A DNA stretch of 64,000 bases from Brassica napus. Taxonomy: Eukaryota > Streptophyta > Magnoliopsida > Brassicales > Brassicaceae. Positions 21,763 to 35,141 of the stretch are shown piece after piece; within the stretch, counting starts at the first letter, position 1; every line of letters begins with the position of its first letter. The notes under the pieces were generated by a model that was not told the DNA's origin, did not search any database, and worked only from the letters and a program-made list of their open reading frames with translations. Made by a program: the position numbers and the translations under genes. The stretch covers positions 3,720,001 to 3,784,000 of the forward strand of contig NC_063435.1 in assembly GCF_020379485.1 (NCBI RefSeq). Reading direction: 5' to 3'.

Positions 21763-23824
21763 CAAAGATTTTTCTTTTGGCTTTTGTTTTGTTTGTTGTA
21801 AGGGAGATTTGGAGATAAGAGATAATTTGACTTCGATGATCTATTTATGCTTAGACCTTCAGGGTTTGGTATACAAATAATAAAAAACCTCATACATGTG
21901 AATTGTGTTCATACTTGCCACGAAGAGAAAGATCGTAATGAAATATGTCATTAAACTGCGTAAACGGTGACGACATCATCATTATTTCTAATTCTTTATT
22001 TATGCTTAAGTAAATAATTTCGGAGTTGATCTATTTCATTTATAAAGGGTGAATCCACTTTTGTTTCATACACAAATTTAATTACCTTTAAATTCATACC
22101 CAAACAAAACTAGGTCAATTCATACATGTTGTGACAGTGTTCATTGGTTAAATATTTTTAGGTATCATATGATGGTTTAATAGGAGTTAGCTTGCTTGAT
22201 TAGTGCCAGACATCTTGTTCAGATTGCTGTAATGATGTATCTCAGCTAGATGTCTAAAATTTTAGGAAATTCTGAAGCAAAACATGAATTGAAAGAGGAA
22301 AAATGTAATTAACTTATTTAGTGATTTTTTTTAAAAAGTAACTAAGTAAAAAAATTAGTAAGCATTTATTAGCTGATAATGACCAAAAAACCAATGGTTT
22401 TGCTTGGTGGGCCATGAATGTCCCAATTATCAGTTTATTTGGTAAACTATTAAAAGCTCATGTAACTCATACTTGATTAGATCATATTTTGAATCGGAAC
22501 AATAAACTTATTCAAAGAAGTCAGTTGTTTGACTATCTTAAATATGGTTTAGAGAAAGAAAATAACATTTTCTTAAATTTAATTATTTCAGTTCTTTTTT
22601 GAATATTTTAAAAATTAAATATTTATAAATTATTTAGTGTCACTAAACTCAAAAGATTTTCTCAAAATATTTCAAATGAATTATTCTTCTTATCTTTTTT
22701 TAATCAGTTTAATATTTAATGAATATTTAATATATGATCTTAGGTAATATTTAAAAAAAATTCTATATATAGTATTAAAAATTTATATAGTTTTTTTCTA
22801 AAAAAATTAATGCTTATCTAGTTTCTATTAACATCAAATATAACCTAAAGTTTATGTAGTACGTACGGTTGAACTTTTTTGTGTGATTAACCCGGAGGTA
22901 TCCCGTGCTTATAGAAAGGAAATGTAGACAAGACGCTCTTTTGGTTCACGAAGTGGTTGAAAGGTTGAAGCTTACTATGGTCTAAAGACCCCTCTTTATC
23001 CACTTGTAAGTCTAAAGGAGACATATACTAGCGTTTGATAGTTGTCTCATAGTGAGATGCTTTTATATGTGTGTTGCTTATGGATTTTTAGTTTAGTATG
23101 TGTTTCTTGCTTCTGTCTGTCCATTGATGTTCTTTATCCATTGTTGTTCTTTAATAAGCAAAGAAATGACGGAAAGTTGGTTAATTTGGTGAATATCTTG
23201 TGGTTTCAGGAAAAATTGCAATTTGATCTGTGTATCTTTGTTCTTGCAGTTACATTTAACATGATCTTTGGTGATATGTTAGAGAACATGCTTTGTGATA
23301 TTCTAAAACAACACGTGAATAGGATGCTTTAGAACCGTATATGAGTCAAAGAACATTAGAAGTGCATTGAGGAAAACACCATCGAGACTACGTGGACAAT
23401 CAAAATAAACTTTTGATAGTGTATACCATATGATTCAGAAACTGTTTTTGCTTCTTTTGTACTTTAAATTATTCTCTTTGAGTGGTTTCAGGAACTAAAA
23501 TTTGTTTTGTGATTGCAGCCGAATGTATCTATTCTTTTAAATGCTCTTGAGAAGTCTATATCTACACCCATGATCTCAAATGGTATTTCACAGCGAGTGT
23601 TGCGCTCGTTGAAGCTTCGAATGAAAATAAACTTTTTCTTATAGTATTTTCTTTCATAATTGTTATTCATTGCTTGATATTGTTTCATTTTATTTTAAAG
23701 TATTTTAATATATAATGAAAAAGAACTTTAACATTTGACAGAAAATCTAAACTAAGCAGCCGTAATCTCCTCTAACAAGTAACAACCTCTTAACATTGTT
23801 CAAAAGATTTATAACATTTTTTCA
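21763..23824. other. AT-rich spacer, no gene supported
   Basis: ORFs such as 23042-23332 are hydrophobic, AT-driven and resemble nothing. There may be decayed exons around 22880-23030 and 23490-23600, where base composition is more gene-like, but I could not read a protein. Confidence 0.35.
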
Positions 23825-24304
23825 ATGAGACTAAAGAAAACGACAGCAACTATGGAAAGCAGAGGCGTCCCTTTCAGATCAATCCTAGCTCATTCTCTCT
23901 GGATAACTCTCGTTGGAATCCTTCTCTTCACTCTCTCAACCACGAAAAGACACAATTTCGGTTACATCAAGTTCTTTTCGATATCAGGAACATTGCTCAT
24001 AACCTTACCTTGGATGATCCAACTGTTGATCACTTCTACCGTCATATTTCTGTATAAGACCAAAGGTTACAACCTGATGTGGATTGTCCGATCACCAAAA
24101 CCATCCAACGAGAATCATCTCACAAACGTCGTCACTATATCTTCTTCATCATCTCCTCTACCTTCTGGCCAAGCTCTGAAGAAAGGTGACACTGGTGAGA
24201 TCGAGATTAAAATTGTGATTCCAAAAAGTCCAATGTCAACTCATTTGGAGATTGAAGGAAGCAATAACTCCAAACTTCTCACAAATGTATCACATGTTGT
24301 TTAA
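23825..24304 (+). CDS. Two-helix membrane protein (159 aa, unknown function)
   Basis: An intact ORF from MRLKKTTATMESRG; an internal Met at residue 10 is an alternative start. Two hydrophobic segments are visible, roughly residues 24-40 (LWITLVGILLFTL) and 52-76 (FFSISGTLLITLPW...). A hydrophilic tail with a Ser run and several Asn residues follows. The base composition and codon use look genic compared with the AT-rich flanks. I do not recognise the family. It lies upstream of the lectin-kinase cluster. Confidence 0.5.
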   Translation: MRLKKTTATMESRGVPFRSILAHSLWITLVGILLFTLSTTKRHNFGYIKFFSISGTLLITLPWMIQLLITSTVIFLYKTKGYNLMWIVRSPKPSNENHLTNVVTISSSSSPLPSGQALKKGDTGEIEIKIVIPKSPMSTHLEIEGSNNSKLLTNVSHVV

Positions 24305-24479
24305 GTGTTAGTACTATGTTCTTGTTTTGTCTTTTTGTTATTTCGTTTATGTTATCTTTGAAGACTATCGTCTGAAAACTTCCTTACAAGTTTTGTGAGA
24401 TCTACTTTGTAAGTTTCATTAATAATTAGAATCAAATTTCTATTATATAAACTTTCATGATGTTATCACAGATTCACGT

Positions 24480-24850
24480 TCAATGCTCTAACCAATATAC
24501 ACACACTCAAATGCCTTTTTCTCAGCTGGAATCTTGGGATATAATGGTCTCCTTCCACACGTTACTTCAAGCATGAAAGCATCAAATGCATAAACATCGG
24601 TTCTTGTGGAAGTTCCCATTGTTGTTAGCACAGGTTGCAATGTAACCCATTGTTCCTATAGCAGCCATTTCTGGTAAGCTATCTCCATAATCTTCAAACC
24701 TGGAAATTCCAAAATATCCTAACCTTTCAGTGAAATCATAATCTAACATTACATTAGAAAGCTTTTATATCTCCGCGTAACACAACTTGGTTAGCTCCTG
24801 TATGCAGGTAACTGATAGCAGAGGCGATATTCTCTGCAAAATGACTAATA
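24480..24850 (-). pseudogene. Decayed lectin-receptor-kinase fragment (kinase domain)
   Basis: Read on the minus strand, the piece contains recognisable kinase blocks matching the intact gene at 25228-27198: SAISYLHTGANQVVL, then a frameshift before the RDIK region, then ERLGYFG in place of GRLGDFG, then a degraded GTMGYIA and TCGRRP-like end. The order and orientation equal those of the intact neighbour, so it is a tandem copy that has died. The catalytic DFG Asp is replaced. Confidence 0.8.
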
Positions 24851-25227
24851 GAACATTTTATGATCTTGCAAATTTTTGTTTATATCGTATAAATCAATGA
24901 ATAAATCAAAGAAAACGGTAGAAGACTTTAAGTAAGACTTATCATCTGGCACGTTCTTGTGTATTTGGTTATTAGACACTTATAAATTTCAAGGGAGAAC
25001 AAGAAGATTCATAATATGAAAGGTTATACCATCAGGTGTTTATAAGACTACAAGTTACTTTCTGAAAAATTCATTGATCCTGGACTAAGTGAGAGAGATA
25101 AAACAATCTTGAAAGCAAATAAAATCTGCTTTCTGCTATATACTAAGGTTTTTCAATTCCACAACTATATGAAGAGAGTTCTTAGACTCCATTGTGTGTC
25201 ACCATGGCTAATCCTTTAGTTATTGGC

Positions 25228-27198
25228 CTAGGAAGAAGAGGCTGAGGAAGCTGACCAGCTTCTTGAAGCTACAAGAGAGGCTGCATCAATCAAAACCGAA
25301 GAATAACTGCTAAACCCCACAGTATATGGTGAGACATCTGGCAAAGGCAGACTATTGTTTAAGTATAGAACCACTTGCTCCATCGTAGGCCTTGCTTCCG
25401 GCACAATATTTGAACAAAGCAAACCAAGTTTCATAACCATCTCCACCTCCTCAGGTAAGAACTCATCTCCCAGACTAGGATCAACAGCATCAAGCAAAGC
25501 ATCCCTTTTCCAGCACTCACACACCCATTTCACCAGAACTCGCTTCTCGCATTGTAACTGTGGCTCCACAGGTCTCCTCCCACATGTAACTTCAAGCATG
25601 AAAACACCAAAGGCATACACATCAGTTCCAGTGGAAGCCACCATATCAATTATCTCCGGCGCCATGTAACCTATAGTTCCAACGGCTCCTGTTGGGCATG
25701 CATACTCTCCATGGTCATGAAACCTAGCCATTCCAAAATCCCCTAGCCTTCCGTTGAATTCACCGTCCAACAGAATGTTTGAAGCTTTGATATCTCTGTG
25801 AAGAACAACTTGGTCAGCACCTGTATGCAAATAACAAAGAGCTGAGGCTATTCCCTTAAGGATCACAAGTCTCTGCGGCCATGAAAGTACAAGTTTCTCA
25901 TCGTCAAACAAATGCTCGTCAAGACTACCGTTGGGCATGTACTCAGAGACCAGAAGAAGCTCATGCTTTCTCCTGCAGTACCCAAGAAGTGGAACAAGGT
26001 TCCTGTGTTTCAGACATCTCATGCTCACCACTTCAGACACAAACTGCTTCACACCTTGATCATCATTATGGAACATTCTCTTCACAGCTATCTCTCTGCT
26101 TAGAAGGAGAGTTCCTCTGTACACTTCTCCAAAGCCTCCTTTTCCGAGAAACCCATCCTTGTTGAACCCTTTTGTTGCTTTGTATAAGGACTCGTAAGAG
26201 AATCTGTGTGCACCAAACTCCTTTTCCCATTCTTCAGTTACTTCTGCATACTTACACTTCTTGAAAAGATACACTCCTATAAGAACACCCAAGCCCATGG
26301 TAGCTATAAAACCAAGCAGGATAGTGATTAGTTGAGAATAATTCTTATGTTCAGATCTTGGTTGAGGAACTTCAGGGAGTCTTGAGATGTTAAGTGTCTG
26401 TAAAGATCCTCCGTTTGTGCAAAAACTCCATGAAAGAATGTATTGATAACTTGTAGCTGTGCCTGTTGCTGCAGAGAACCCAACAAAAAGTCTTGAACTA
26501 TTTGGAAACACTTCTGTAAGATTGATGGGTTGTGACAAGAGAGGCTGACTTGGCTTCTGGACTTCAAGAGGAGCTATTGAGACATTAAGCATAGTGTCTT
26601 CATATTCCACCCATACCTGTAATGGTTTTCCAGTAAGGAGGTTTATGCTTTGGTTATTACCTTTAATGTCTGAATAGTAAGAAGCTGTAGCTGTTCCAAC
26701 AGACAGAGGACTGTGCACATCAATCCCCACATGATTGTTATCAATGTCTTCAAAATCCGGATTCAAAATAGTGTCAAGCTCAACAGCAAGCACATCAGAA
26801 GATGGAGATCCATTTTTCGATACGTTGAAAACTCCCAAGTATCTATCTGACTCTGCGTGTGAGAAATCCATAGAAGGTGATACTACAAAGGCCATGCCAT
26901 GTCCACCTTCAAAGCCTGGCCGAGGCACCAGAGCACAAATGAAGTGTGTTGAGAAGGAGAGTGGTTTAGAGGAACTGAAACCAATTGGTTTCTTGTAGAA
27001 AACATGAGCCATTTGATGGTCTGAAGCGTTTGTAAGCTGTAGTAATCCATTGGGAAGAACTGTTGCAGATCCATCAAGATAAAGATTTTCTTGCCCTCCG
27101 AAGCTGTGATAGACAAAGTTCAACTCTTGTTGACTTGATAGATAAATCAGATGAAAACAAGTGATCACCAGGATCTTCTGAAGCAATCCACAAGTCAT
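25228..27198 (-). CDS. L-type lectin receptor-like kinase, LecRK-I type (656 aa)
   Basis: An intronless gene for a plasma-membrane receptor kinase. I start at [12 protein letters not shown], the first ATG, which gives a good signal peptide; the open frame extends 15 codons further without ATG. A legume-lectin ectodomain follows (ELNFVYHSF to YILSWSF, about 26-265). A membrane helix near 289-313 ([18 protein letters not shown]) precedes the kinase domain. The kinase has GKGGFGEVY (about 353), AVKRM Lys (about 372), HRDIKASN (about 468), GDFGMAR (about 485) and GYMAPE, so it should be active. The C-terminal tail is Ser-rich. The syntenic Arabidopsis cluster AT5G60270-60320 includes LecRK-I.8 and the extracellular-ATP receptor DORN1; which member this equals cannot be told by eye. 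Confidence 0.93.
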   Translation of the reverse strand: MTCGLLQKILVITCFHLIYLSSQQELNFVYHSFGGQENLYLDGSATVLPNGLLQLTNASDHQMAHVFYKKPIGFSSSKPLSFSTHFICALVPRPGFEGGHGMAFVVSPSMDFSHAESDRYLGVFNVSKNGSPSSDVLAVELDTILNPDFEDIDNNHVGIDVHSPLSVGTATASYYSDIKGNNQSINLLTGKPLQVWVEYEDTMLNVSIAPLEVQKPSQPLLSQPINLTEVFPNSSRLFVGFSAATGTATSYQYILSWSFCTNGGSLQTLNISRLPEVPQPRSEHKNYSQLITILLGFIATMGLGVLIGVYLFKKCKYAEVTEEWEKEFGAHRFSYESLYKATKGFNKDGFLGKGGFGEVYRGTLLLSREIAVKRMFHNDDQGVKQFVSEVVSMRCLKHRNLVPLLGYCRRKHELLLVSEYMPNGSLDEHLFDDEKLVLSWPQRLVILKGIASALCYLHTGADQVVLHRDIKASNILLDGEFNGRLGDFGMARFHDHGEYACPTGAVGTIGYMAPEIIDMVASTGTDVYAFGVFMLEVTCGRRPVEPQLQCEKRVLVKWVCECWKRDALLDAVDPSLGDEFLPEEVEMVMKLGLLCSNIVPEARPTMEQVVLYLNNSLPLPDVSPYTVGFSSYSSVLIDAASLVASRSWSASSASSS

Positions 27199-28651
27199 TG
27201 CTGATGATGAACTAAAGAGTTTGGATCTGTTTTGACAGAACAAAGAAGGATGTGAGGTTGTGTTTTAGTGATGCAAGTGTTAAAGTATTGTTTGTTTATA
27301 TCCAAAGGGAATATTAGCAGCAAAAGCATTCGCCGTTTATTCCCTTTACAAACTGGACTTCTTTAATGCTAGTATAGTATTGGATAAATTAACAATAAAG
27401 ATTCTTCATCTGACACAATATCTGAACGTAAATGAGATAAAAGAGACTACGCAATGCTGCATGTGATGCGCTCACAAACGGTATTAACGGGTCAAACAAA
27501 ATTTTAAGAACACTAGTTATGTCTTGGACTAGATGTGCATTAACTTTCATTGGAATTTACTCCTACTTGTTCAACTTGGAACTAGTTTATACACTCAGAA
27601 ACATGGTCTTCATTATACATATATACTTTTGTGGCTACAAGAATCAATAATAGTCAAATGCAGAAAATATTGATAGTTTCATTACCTCTAATGTACATGA
27701 TGAAAAAGCTGATCCACAGTATTTTCCATTGACTGAACAATTAAAGATGCATATACCATGCAAACCAAAGTATATAGGTGATAACAAATGTACAAAAACT
27801 TTCCATGATCTTACAAAGTCATATATATATTGACTATACAAACATCGCTAAATGACCATAGAAACATTACAATATGATGATAACAATAACATAGCAAGTT
27901 AATACAAACATCAATAAATGAGGAGCATAAGAAAGTGTATGGCATTGTTATTGATTTGATTGGCTTGATTCAACTTTCAAATGATTTGTATTTCATTCAA
28001 ATTTTTATTTCGGTTTAGGTAGGTTTATATTTTTGGGTCTAGATATTTTGTCTAAATCTAGGTACAAGGGAGCTTTGAGACTGATTTTGAGATAGGTTCT
28101 GCAAGAGCTTTTGCTTCAGCACTTCTCTCCATTTTACATCTCAGTGTCATGGATTATACGATTTGGCTTGACCATGGTTAAGGTTTTGTTCCTTGCATTT
28201 GAACTCTCTAGATTTTTTCTGTGCATTTGAAAATAATTTTTTTTTTTTTTTGAAATTGCACTGGATTAAACTAAGCAAGTCTCTTATGTAATTCTTCTAA
28301 TTATGAATAATTTTGGAAGATGTAGAGCACATTATTGAAGATTTATCTTCCTCATTTACTAATGTTCAAGTCAACTTTGAGGAAGGTTATACTCTGGTTA
28401 TGAATACTATTCTTCCTCAAAAGTTGATCTTGACAATGATATTGACGTATAACATATGCATATTATATATAGAGAAGAGGTGTTATTCGTTAACTTGTAT
28501 GTTTAATGAGTTGACTTTGAAGTCATACTCAAATCCATTGCTGTCTTGACTAGGACATGTGTTTGAAAGTCTTACCAAGGAAAAGGCATTATACCGTAAA
28601 AGATTCTAAATCATTCTATCAATATTTAACTTTGATGTCAATTCATCTTCA
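27199..28651. other. Intergenic region between divergent lectin kinases
   Basis: It holds both promoters. The ORF at 28313-28549 (MEDVEHIIEDLSS...) is open for 78 codons but has no recognised match. No other gene or clear repeat is seen. Confidence 0.4.
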
Positions 28652-30724
28652 ATGGGGTCTCTACTACAACCATTTGGATCAGAGAAAGCAAAAGAAAAGG
28701 AAGAAACAAAACTCTCTCTTGTTTCATTACCAATGATTCGAGGATTGCTTCTTGGAATCATTTTGATGTTATACTGTGTTTGCCCATCAATTCAACAAGA
28801 CACCACGTTTGTCTACAACGGCTTTGACCAAGGAGATCATCGTCTTCATCTTGATGGCAGTGCAATAATCCTTCCAAAAAAACATGTCCTGCAACTAACA
28901 AATGCAACAGCAACGCAAATAGGTCACGCTTTCTTTCAGGAGCCTGTTGACTTCAACTCATCCGAGCCAGTCTCTTTCTCCACACATTTCGTCTGTGCGC
29001 TGCTCCCTGTAGGCGAGACCAGTGGCCACGGCATGGCTTTCTTTCTGTCTCACTCCACTGACTTCAAAGGCGCGGAACCTAGTCGATTCTTCGGTCTTTT
29101 CAACGCCAACGGATCTGATTCCACGCGTGTGTTGGCTGTTGAGCTTGATATAGCTAAAGCTCCAGATGTGGGAGACATCAGTGACAATCATGTTGGGATT
29201 GATGTGAACAGTGCAACGTCCGTGATCTCTGCCAACGCATCTTATTATTCAGACAAGAAAGGTAGAAACATAGACATGAAACTATTAAGTGGAGATCCTA
29301 TTCAGGTTTGGGTGGATTATGAAGGAACCACACTCAACGTCTCATTGGCTCCTCTCAGAAACAAGAAACCAAGCCAACCTCTTTTGTCATCAACGTCCAT
29401 CAATCTTACCGAGATTGTGCAAGGCAGAAGAATGTTTGTCGGGTTTTCTGGTGCAACCGGGTCAACCATGACCTACCAGTACATACTCGGGTGGAGTTTC
29501 AGCAAAACCATGGCGTCTCTTCAGAAGATTGACATCTCAAAGCTTCCCAAAGTTCCACATCCCCACAATAAAATCAAGTCTACATCTCTGGTGCTTGATG
29601 CTCTCCTTGGTTTAATAGCTTTATTAGTTTTGGGTCTTCTTACTGGAGCAGCTTATATGTATAGGAAGAACTTGTACGCCGAGGTAAGAGAGGAATGGGA
29701 GAAGGAATATGGTCCGTTCAGGTATTCATATAAGTCTCTATACAAAGCAACCAAAGGGTTTAGTAGAAACGAGTTTCTTGGGAGAGGAGGTTTCGGAGAA
29801 GTCTACAAAGGAACACTAGAACTGAGAGAAGTGGCTGTGAAGAAAGTCTCACATGACGGTGAGGAAGGTATGAAGCAGTTTGTGGCTGAGATCGTTTGCA
29901 TGAGGAGGTTAAAACACCGAAGCTTGGTTCCACTTCTTGGGTATTGTAGGAGGAAACATGAGTTATTATTAGTCTCTGAGTACATGCCAAATGGTAGCCT
30001 TGACCATTACTTGTTTAATCATGATAGATCTACTCTCCCTTGGTGGAGAAGATTTACCATCCTCAATGACATTGCGTCAGCTCTTAGCTACTTGCATACG
30101 GAAGCTGAACAAGTTGTTATACACAGAGATATCAAAGCGGCTAACGTTATGTTGGACGCGGAGTTTAATGGAAGGTTGGGAGATTTTGGTATGTCCAGGT
30201 TATACGACCGAGGGGTTGATCCAACCACCACAACGGCTGCAGTTGGAACTGTTGGTTACATGGCACCTGAGATTACAACAATGGGACCTTCCACTGGAAC
30301 TGATGTATACGCCTTTGGTGTTTTCTTGCTTGAAGTAACCTGTGGGAGGAGACCAGTGGAACCTGGCTTGTCGGCTGCGAAGCGGTTTCTGATCAAATGG
30401 GTTTGTGATTGCTGGAAAAGATCTTCTTTGATTGATGCTATAGATCCGAGGTTGATAGAGTTCTCATCAAAAGAAGTTGAGAGAGTTCTGAAAGTCGGTT
30501 TGCTTTGTGCAAACCTTGCTCCAAGTGCAAGACCGTCCATGGAACAAGTGGTGCAATACTTAAACGGGAACCTAGCTTTGCCGGAGTTTTGGCCATATTC
30601 TCCCGGGATTGGAGTTATCACCCCACCACCACAGCTCATGCTCCCTTCACTATCACTGTCTTCTTACTCATCCAACAACTCTATGTTTATGACTCACTCA
30701 ATCGTCTACGGGAGTGGACGATGA
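28652..30724 (+). CDS. L-type lectin receptor-like kinase, LecRK-I type (690 aa)
   Basis: An intronless receptor kinase transcribed away from its neighbour. It starts [13 protein letters not shown] shorter start at MIRGLLLG (residue 28) would place the signal peptide at the N-terminus as in its relatives, so the first 27 residues are doubtful. The lectin domain (TTFVYNGF to YILGWSF) covers about 51-290 and the membrane helix about 318-341. The kinase domain has GRGGFGEVY (about 376), AVKKV Lys (about 395), HRDIKAAN (about 491), GDFGMSR (about 510) and GYMAPE, all intact. It is clearly paralogous to the gene at 25228-27198. Confidence 0.93.
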   Translation: MGSLLQPFGSEKAKEKEETKLSLVSLPMIRGLLLGIILMLYCVCPSIQQDTTFVYNGFDQGDHRLHLDGSAIILPKKHVLQLTNATATQIGHAFFQEPVDFNSSEPVSFSTHFVCALLPVGETSGHGMAFFLSHSTDFKGAEPSRFFGLFNANGSDSTRVLAVELDIAKAPDVGDISDNHVGIDVNSATSVISANASYYSDKKGRNIDMKLLSGDPIQVWVDYEGTTLNVSLAPLRNKKPSQPLLSSTSINLTEIVQGRRMFVGFSGATGSTMTYQYILGWSFSKTMASLQKIDISKLPKVPHPHNKIKSTSLVLDALLGLIALLVLGLLTGAAYMYRKNLYAEVREEWEKEYGPFRYSYKSLYKATKGFSRNEFLGRGGFGEVYKGTLELREVAVKKVSHDGEEGMKQFVAEIVCMRRLKHRSLVPLLGYCRRKHELLLVSEYMPNGSLDHYLFNHDRSTLPWWRRFTILNDIASALSYLHTEAEQVVIHRDIKAANVMLDAEFNGRLGDFGMSRLYDRGVDPTTTTAAVGTVGYMAPEITTMGPSTGTDVYAFGVFLLEVTCGRRPVEPGLSAAKRFLIKWVCDCWKRSSLIDAIDPRLIEFSSKEVERVLKVGLLCANLAPSARPSMEQVVQYLNGNLALPEFWPYSPGIGVITPPPQLMLPSLSLSSYSSNNSMFMTHSIVYGSGR

Positions 30725-33021
30725 AAGTTTCTAACAGCTTCCCTCTTTTTTGGCCCTCTTAATATCGACTGTTTCATTCATAGACTCACACCATGTCCAT
30801 TCAAGACTGATATTTTGTTTAAATTCTTGCAATTGCTTTTCTAAATATAAGGCAAGTTGTTGTCACTCTTTTATTCTAAGGCCATGAGGCAGTTACAGAG
30901 TAAAGACAGTCAAGCATTATAGATTTTCCAAAAGCTACAAAACTAGAGAGATGATTTACTTTTTTTTTTTTTGACAACAGATGATTTACTTAAATATTTA
31001 CATCTAGACACACATGTTGAAACTAAACAACTAATGTAAACGGAAGCTTGGGCGAAAATAGACAATAAATCAATTGTTGAGAAAATACAAGTGAATAAGA
31101 AACTATACAACTAATGTAAACTATACAATAAATAATTACCAAAAGTAACCTAGCATACATGTAGCGTATAAAAGATTCCCGGGTCTGAAAACCGGAAATT
31201 GAAATTCAAAAAAATAATGAATGGAAACACACTATACAGTCAAAACGACAAAGGAGTACGCTTTGTCTGGCTGCGTTTTGGAATAACCTTTATGTTCCCT
31301 TCTCTCCTCTCTTTCTTTTTCTCTCAAACTACTCACTGCCCAAAGCCACAACACAACACACACACTATACTCTACCCACTTCTCTCTCTCTCACATCTCC
31401 CACTGTTTACTCTTTTGATTCAGGTTTTGCTTCTCAAATCTCTCTCTCTACCCATTTTTTTTTTCACATTTTTGTTGTTCCTCTGATTTTTGTTCTGATC
31501 ATATTTTATTTGTATCACAAGACCTTTAGCTACACTGCTTTCCTGCAAAAAAAAAAGTAGTTTCTTTTCCGTGTGAAAAGTTCCCTTTTTTGGATATTCC
31601 ACATTCTACGTTTCTAGTTTCGTTTAATTGAAGAAAGCTCGAGTCTTTGTGTGTTTTCATTCCTGTAAATGAAATGAATATCTTGGAACTTGAATTATTT
31701 TTTTCCATGGAATTACAACTATAGGGTTTAGCCTTATTGGTGCTTGAAACACTAAAGATGTTTCTTCTTTTATTTTGTGGTATTCTTATTTCAGCTTATA
31801 GTTCTTCATATATAGTCTAATTATATATTTTAAAAAAATTCTTTTTTTTCTTTGTTTTGTAACTTTTAAGGTTAAATGTTGAAGCTACTTCTGTGCTGCC
31901 CTGTGATTGTTTGCTTATGCTTACTTTATGTGATTGCTTGATTCACTCAAGTTTTTTTTTATAAACTAGATTCTCCTTTTTCATGGAAAAGTTCATTCAG
32001 TAAATCATATACTACTATATTTTATTTTATTTCTGCTTGTCTTGTCTTTGAGTTTAGTAGTAATTTATATAAATTTTATGTGAAAGATGTTTAGTCCTTC
32101 ATTATGAATCATTGTAGTAGTTCTTCAACGTCTAAGTCGCCTCCTTTCACGGCAATAATGGAGGAAAGGTTGGAACTTGATGTAAAAAAACGACAGTTGT
32201 AACCCCTCTTGTGTTCCATTTAGGAGTGTTAATCTTGTAGGGACATTAATGTAAATCTACCACATTATGTGCTGCTTGTGTAGTTGTGTGTAGGACCCCT
32301 TGGTACCAGCCTTACATGATGATAGGTTGTGAACATTACATAGTCAAGAGGGCAACAAAAGGACGTTTCCTTTTTTTTTGTGACTTTATATTCAAACTGC
32401 TTGTGTAGTTAACATCAGTGGTTACAGTGTCATGATATGAATTGGTCTTTCTTTGTTTTGTTTGGGTTTATTTGTGTAACTCCGGAACAAAAACTCAGCT
32501 ATGCAGTCTCTAAAATCATCATTTGGCATTTTGGCATTTTGGCATTATGCTTATGGTTCACCTGAGATTTTGACTGAATGTATCTGTCTCATTTATAAAT
32601 TATTGACTCAACTCTTGTATTATCCTTTGAGTGAAATATTAATGACCAAGATTGTTTTGTGGTGTTATATAGATGTTTGATCAGGACACAGTCCAATCTC
32701 CAATGTTTATGTCAACATAAGACATTAGTAAGAAGTGCAAGAAAACATTTTATATCTTCTTTAAAATGTTCATTTTCTGGTAATAGATTTGATTACAGAC
32801 GTTAGTATATTTTTTGAACTCTTATTCTTTCTTTGTAATAACTCCTATCATGTTTTTTCTGCCATTGGATTTGTTATATGTGTCTCCATCTTTCTGCAAT
32901 AAATATTCATGAGCTCTCTACACTTCTTGGTGGGTCAGGGCTACATTGAAGAAGCTGGACATATCTTTTCGGTAAACCCAAAAGATACTCATCCTGTGCA
33001 TTTGAGGGATAATATCACAGT
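30725..33021. other. Upstream region and probable 5' leader of RIP5
   Basis: No separate gene is seen. The CT-rich tract at 31290-31480 looks like a plant 5' leader. A later leader exon probably starts after GGGTCAG near 32938 and runs to the start codon at 33022, implying a long leader intron. These leader exons are inferred only from base composition and splice signals. Confidence 0.4.
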
Positions 33022-35141
33022 ATGATGACCCAAAAGGCAAGGTAAAATCTTGGTTCTTGTCTTTCTATATAGTAGTTTTTTCTTTGCATTTATGGCTTGA
33101 TTCTTCTCCCCTTGTGTGGTTTTCTTGTGGGATTTGTTTTTTCTACAATGAATCTTAAAGGTTGCATTCTTGTGGTCCTCAATACTTATTGCTTTCTGTT
33201 TAATCAAAATCCATTATCAAACCTCTAATGATCTGTTACTATTAGTAAAAAAAAAAATCCTTTCTCTGGCACATTTGTTTGCAACCGTTGAGTGTGAATA
33301 TCTTCTTGTGGTTTTAATCTGTGTGTGTTTGGGGGCAGAAATGGATCTCAAGATGTTCCCAAGAAGGTGTCTCCTCGAGCTGCTCGGCCACTGAAGATAC
33401 CAGCGCTAGAGCCTGACTCCTCTTCATCTCCTGTCTCAGCTAATAGCAGAACACCAAAGGATAAAAGCCCAAAAGTTCCAGACCGTAGGTCTCCACGCAG
33501 CCCTGTCTCCGAGGTATGACCCTCTTGTACTAAAGCTTGTATCAGATTCAATCTAAGTGTCTTGAAAAATATTTCATAGATTCTCTTTTATTTGCATGAT
33601 CCAAAATAAACCTTTCCATCATAACATGCTTCTGTATTGACTTTGGGGCCTATGTGATATATAGTTAGGTAGAGCATTTAGTTTGGAGTTGTTGAGAGAT
33701 GAAAATGTAACACTCCATGCTTGTTTGTTAACAGAAGAAGAGGCCAAGCAGAATAACGGAGCTTGAATCGCTAGTCTCCCAACTTCAAGAGGAGCTAAAG
33801 AAGGCGAAAGATCAAGTGACAGTGTCTGAGACAGCAAAGAAGCAAGCAGAGGAAGAAGCAGAAGAGTCCAGGAAAGAGCTACAAGAAGTTTCCTCTAAGC
33901 TCCAGGAGTCCCAGAACCAGTCTTTGGAAGTTTCAGCCTTGGAGGAATGTGATTTGGAGTTTGATGAAAGGAGAGGATTGGGTGTTGTTGTTCAGGAGAT
34001 CAGACAACTCAAGCTTCAGATTGAGATGGTGGCTTCTTCTGAAGCTGGTCATGTGAAACAGGCTGAGCTGCGTAACTCGGAGATTCACCTTCTGAGGGGA
34101 AACTTAATGGACACACTTTTCTTAGTCGAGAATTTTAGGGACCAGCTCAAGGACTGTGAGGTGTCAGAGGCTGAAACTGAGGCTTTAGCCACTGAAACTC
34201 TTAGGCAACTGGAGAATGCTAAAAAGGCAGTGGAGGAACTGAAGTCAGATGGCGCAAAAGCAGTTGAAAGCTATAAGAAGATGGCGGCAGAGCTTGAACA
34301 GACAAAAGCTAGAATGGTATGGCTTGAAGGTCTTGTAACTAAGCTTCACGCCAATCCAGAGGATTTGGAAAACAATGAGACTTTACTTAAAGACTATGAA
34401 GAAGTATTTTCCTTGAGATTTGAGGTAGAGAGATTGAGAGCAGCTCTAGAAGCTTCTGAACAAAAAGACCAAGAGGGGAACGTAGAGGCTTCTTCTCGGT
34501 TAAGGATACAAGCTGAACTCCAGTCTGAGTTAAAGATAGCTAACTCCCAGATAGACGAGCTAAAGGCGAGGCTGGTAGACAAGGAAACAGAACTACAGTT
34601 TGTTTCAGAGGAGAAAGATAACCTATACTCAAAACTGATGGACAACCAGAAGGAGACAGATGTTAAAGCTGAGCTGAAGCAACTAAGGGAGGAGTTAGAG
34701 AACCTGAAGGCGGACATGATGGATAAAGAGACAGAACTCCAGATAGTTTCAGACGAGAACGAGACACTGAAGTCAGATATCCACAAGAGGGAGAGAGATG
34801 TACAAGACGCGCTGGTGAAGTTAGGGATTGCTATGGAAGAGGCTGACAAGAGTAGCAAGAGAGCGGTTAGAGTCGCCGAGCAGCTAGATGCAACTCAAGC
34901 GTCAAACTCAGAGATGGAGACAGAGCTCAGGAAGCTCAAAGTTCAGTCAAACCAGTGGAGAAAAGCTGCTGAAGCAGCTACCTCCATGCTTTCTGCTGGG
35001 AACAATAATGGGAAGTTCGGTGAGAATTGTGATCAGAAGAACTCTCCTTACGCTGAGGATGTTGATGATGAAGTGACAAAGAAGAAAAATGGGAATGTGC
35101 TCAAGAAGATTGGTGTTTTGTGGAAGAAGCCTCAGAAATAG
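33022..35141 (+). CDS. RIP5: ROP-interacting coiled-coil protein, RIP5/ICR-like (533 aa)
   Basis: This is an interactor of constitutively active ROPs (ICR/RIP family), a scaffold linking ROP GTPases to polarity and microtubules. Exons are 33022-33041 (20 nt), 33339-33513 and 33735-35141. The short first exon supplies MMTQKAR, giving the family-type N-terminus [21 protein letters not shown] Ser/Pro-rich basic segment follows to about residue 65. From there to about 460 the protein is coiled coil with heptads rich in Glu, Lys and Leu. The QWRKAAEAA motif needed for ROP binding in this family is near residue 470. The C-terminus [12 protein letters not shown] is the typical basic tail. The Arabidopsis counterpart is probably AT5G60210. 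Confidence 0.9.

Noticed and set aside
27199..27243. 15-codon N-terminal extension of the minus-strand lectin kinase
   Set aside because: The frame is open but has no ATG there.
28313..28549. 78-codon ORF between the lectin kinases
   Set aside because: No recognised family, no paralog in the window, AT-driven C-terminal half.
31199..31486. 95-codon ORF upstream of RIP5
   Set aside because: Phe/Leu/Ser-rich translation of a CT-rich leader; no protein-like features.
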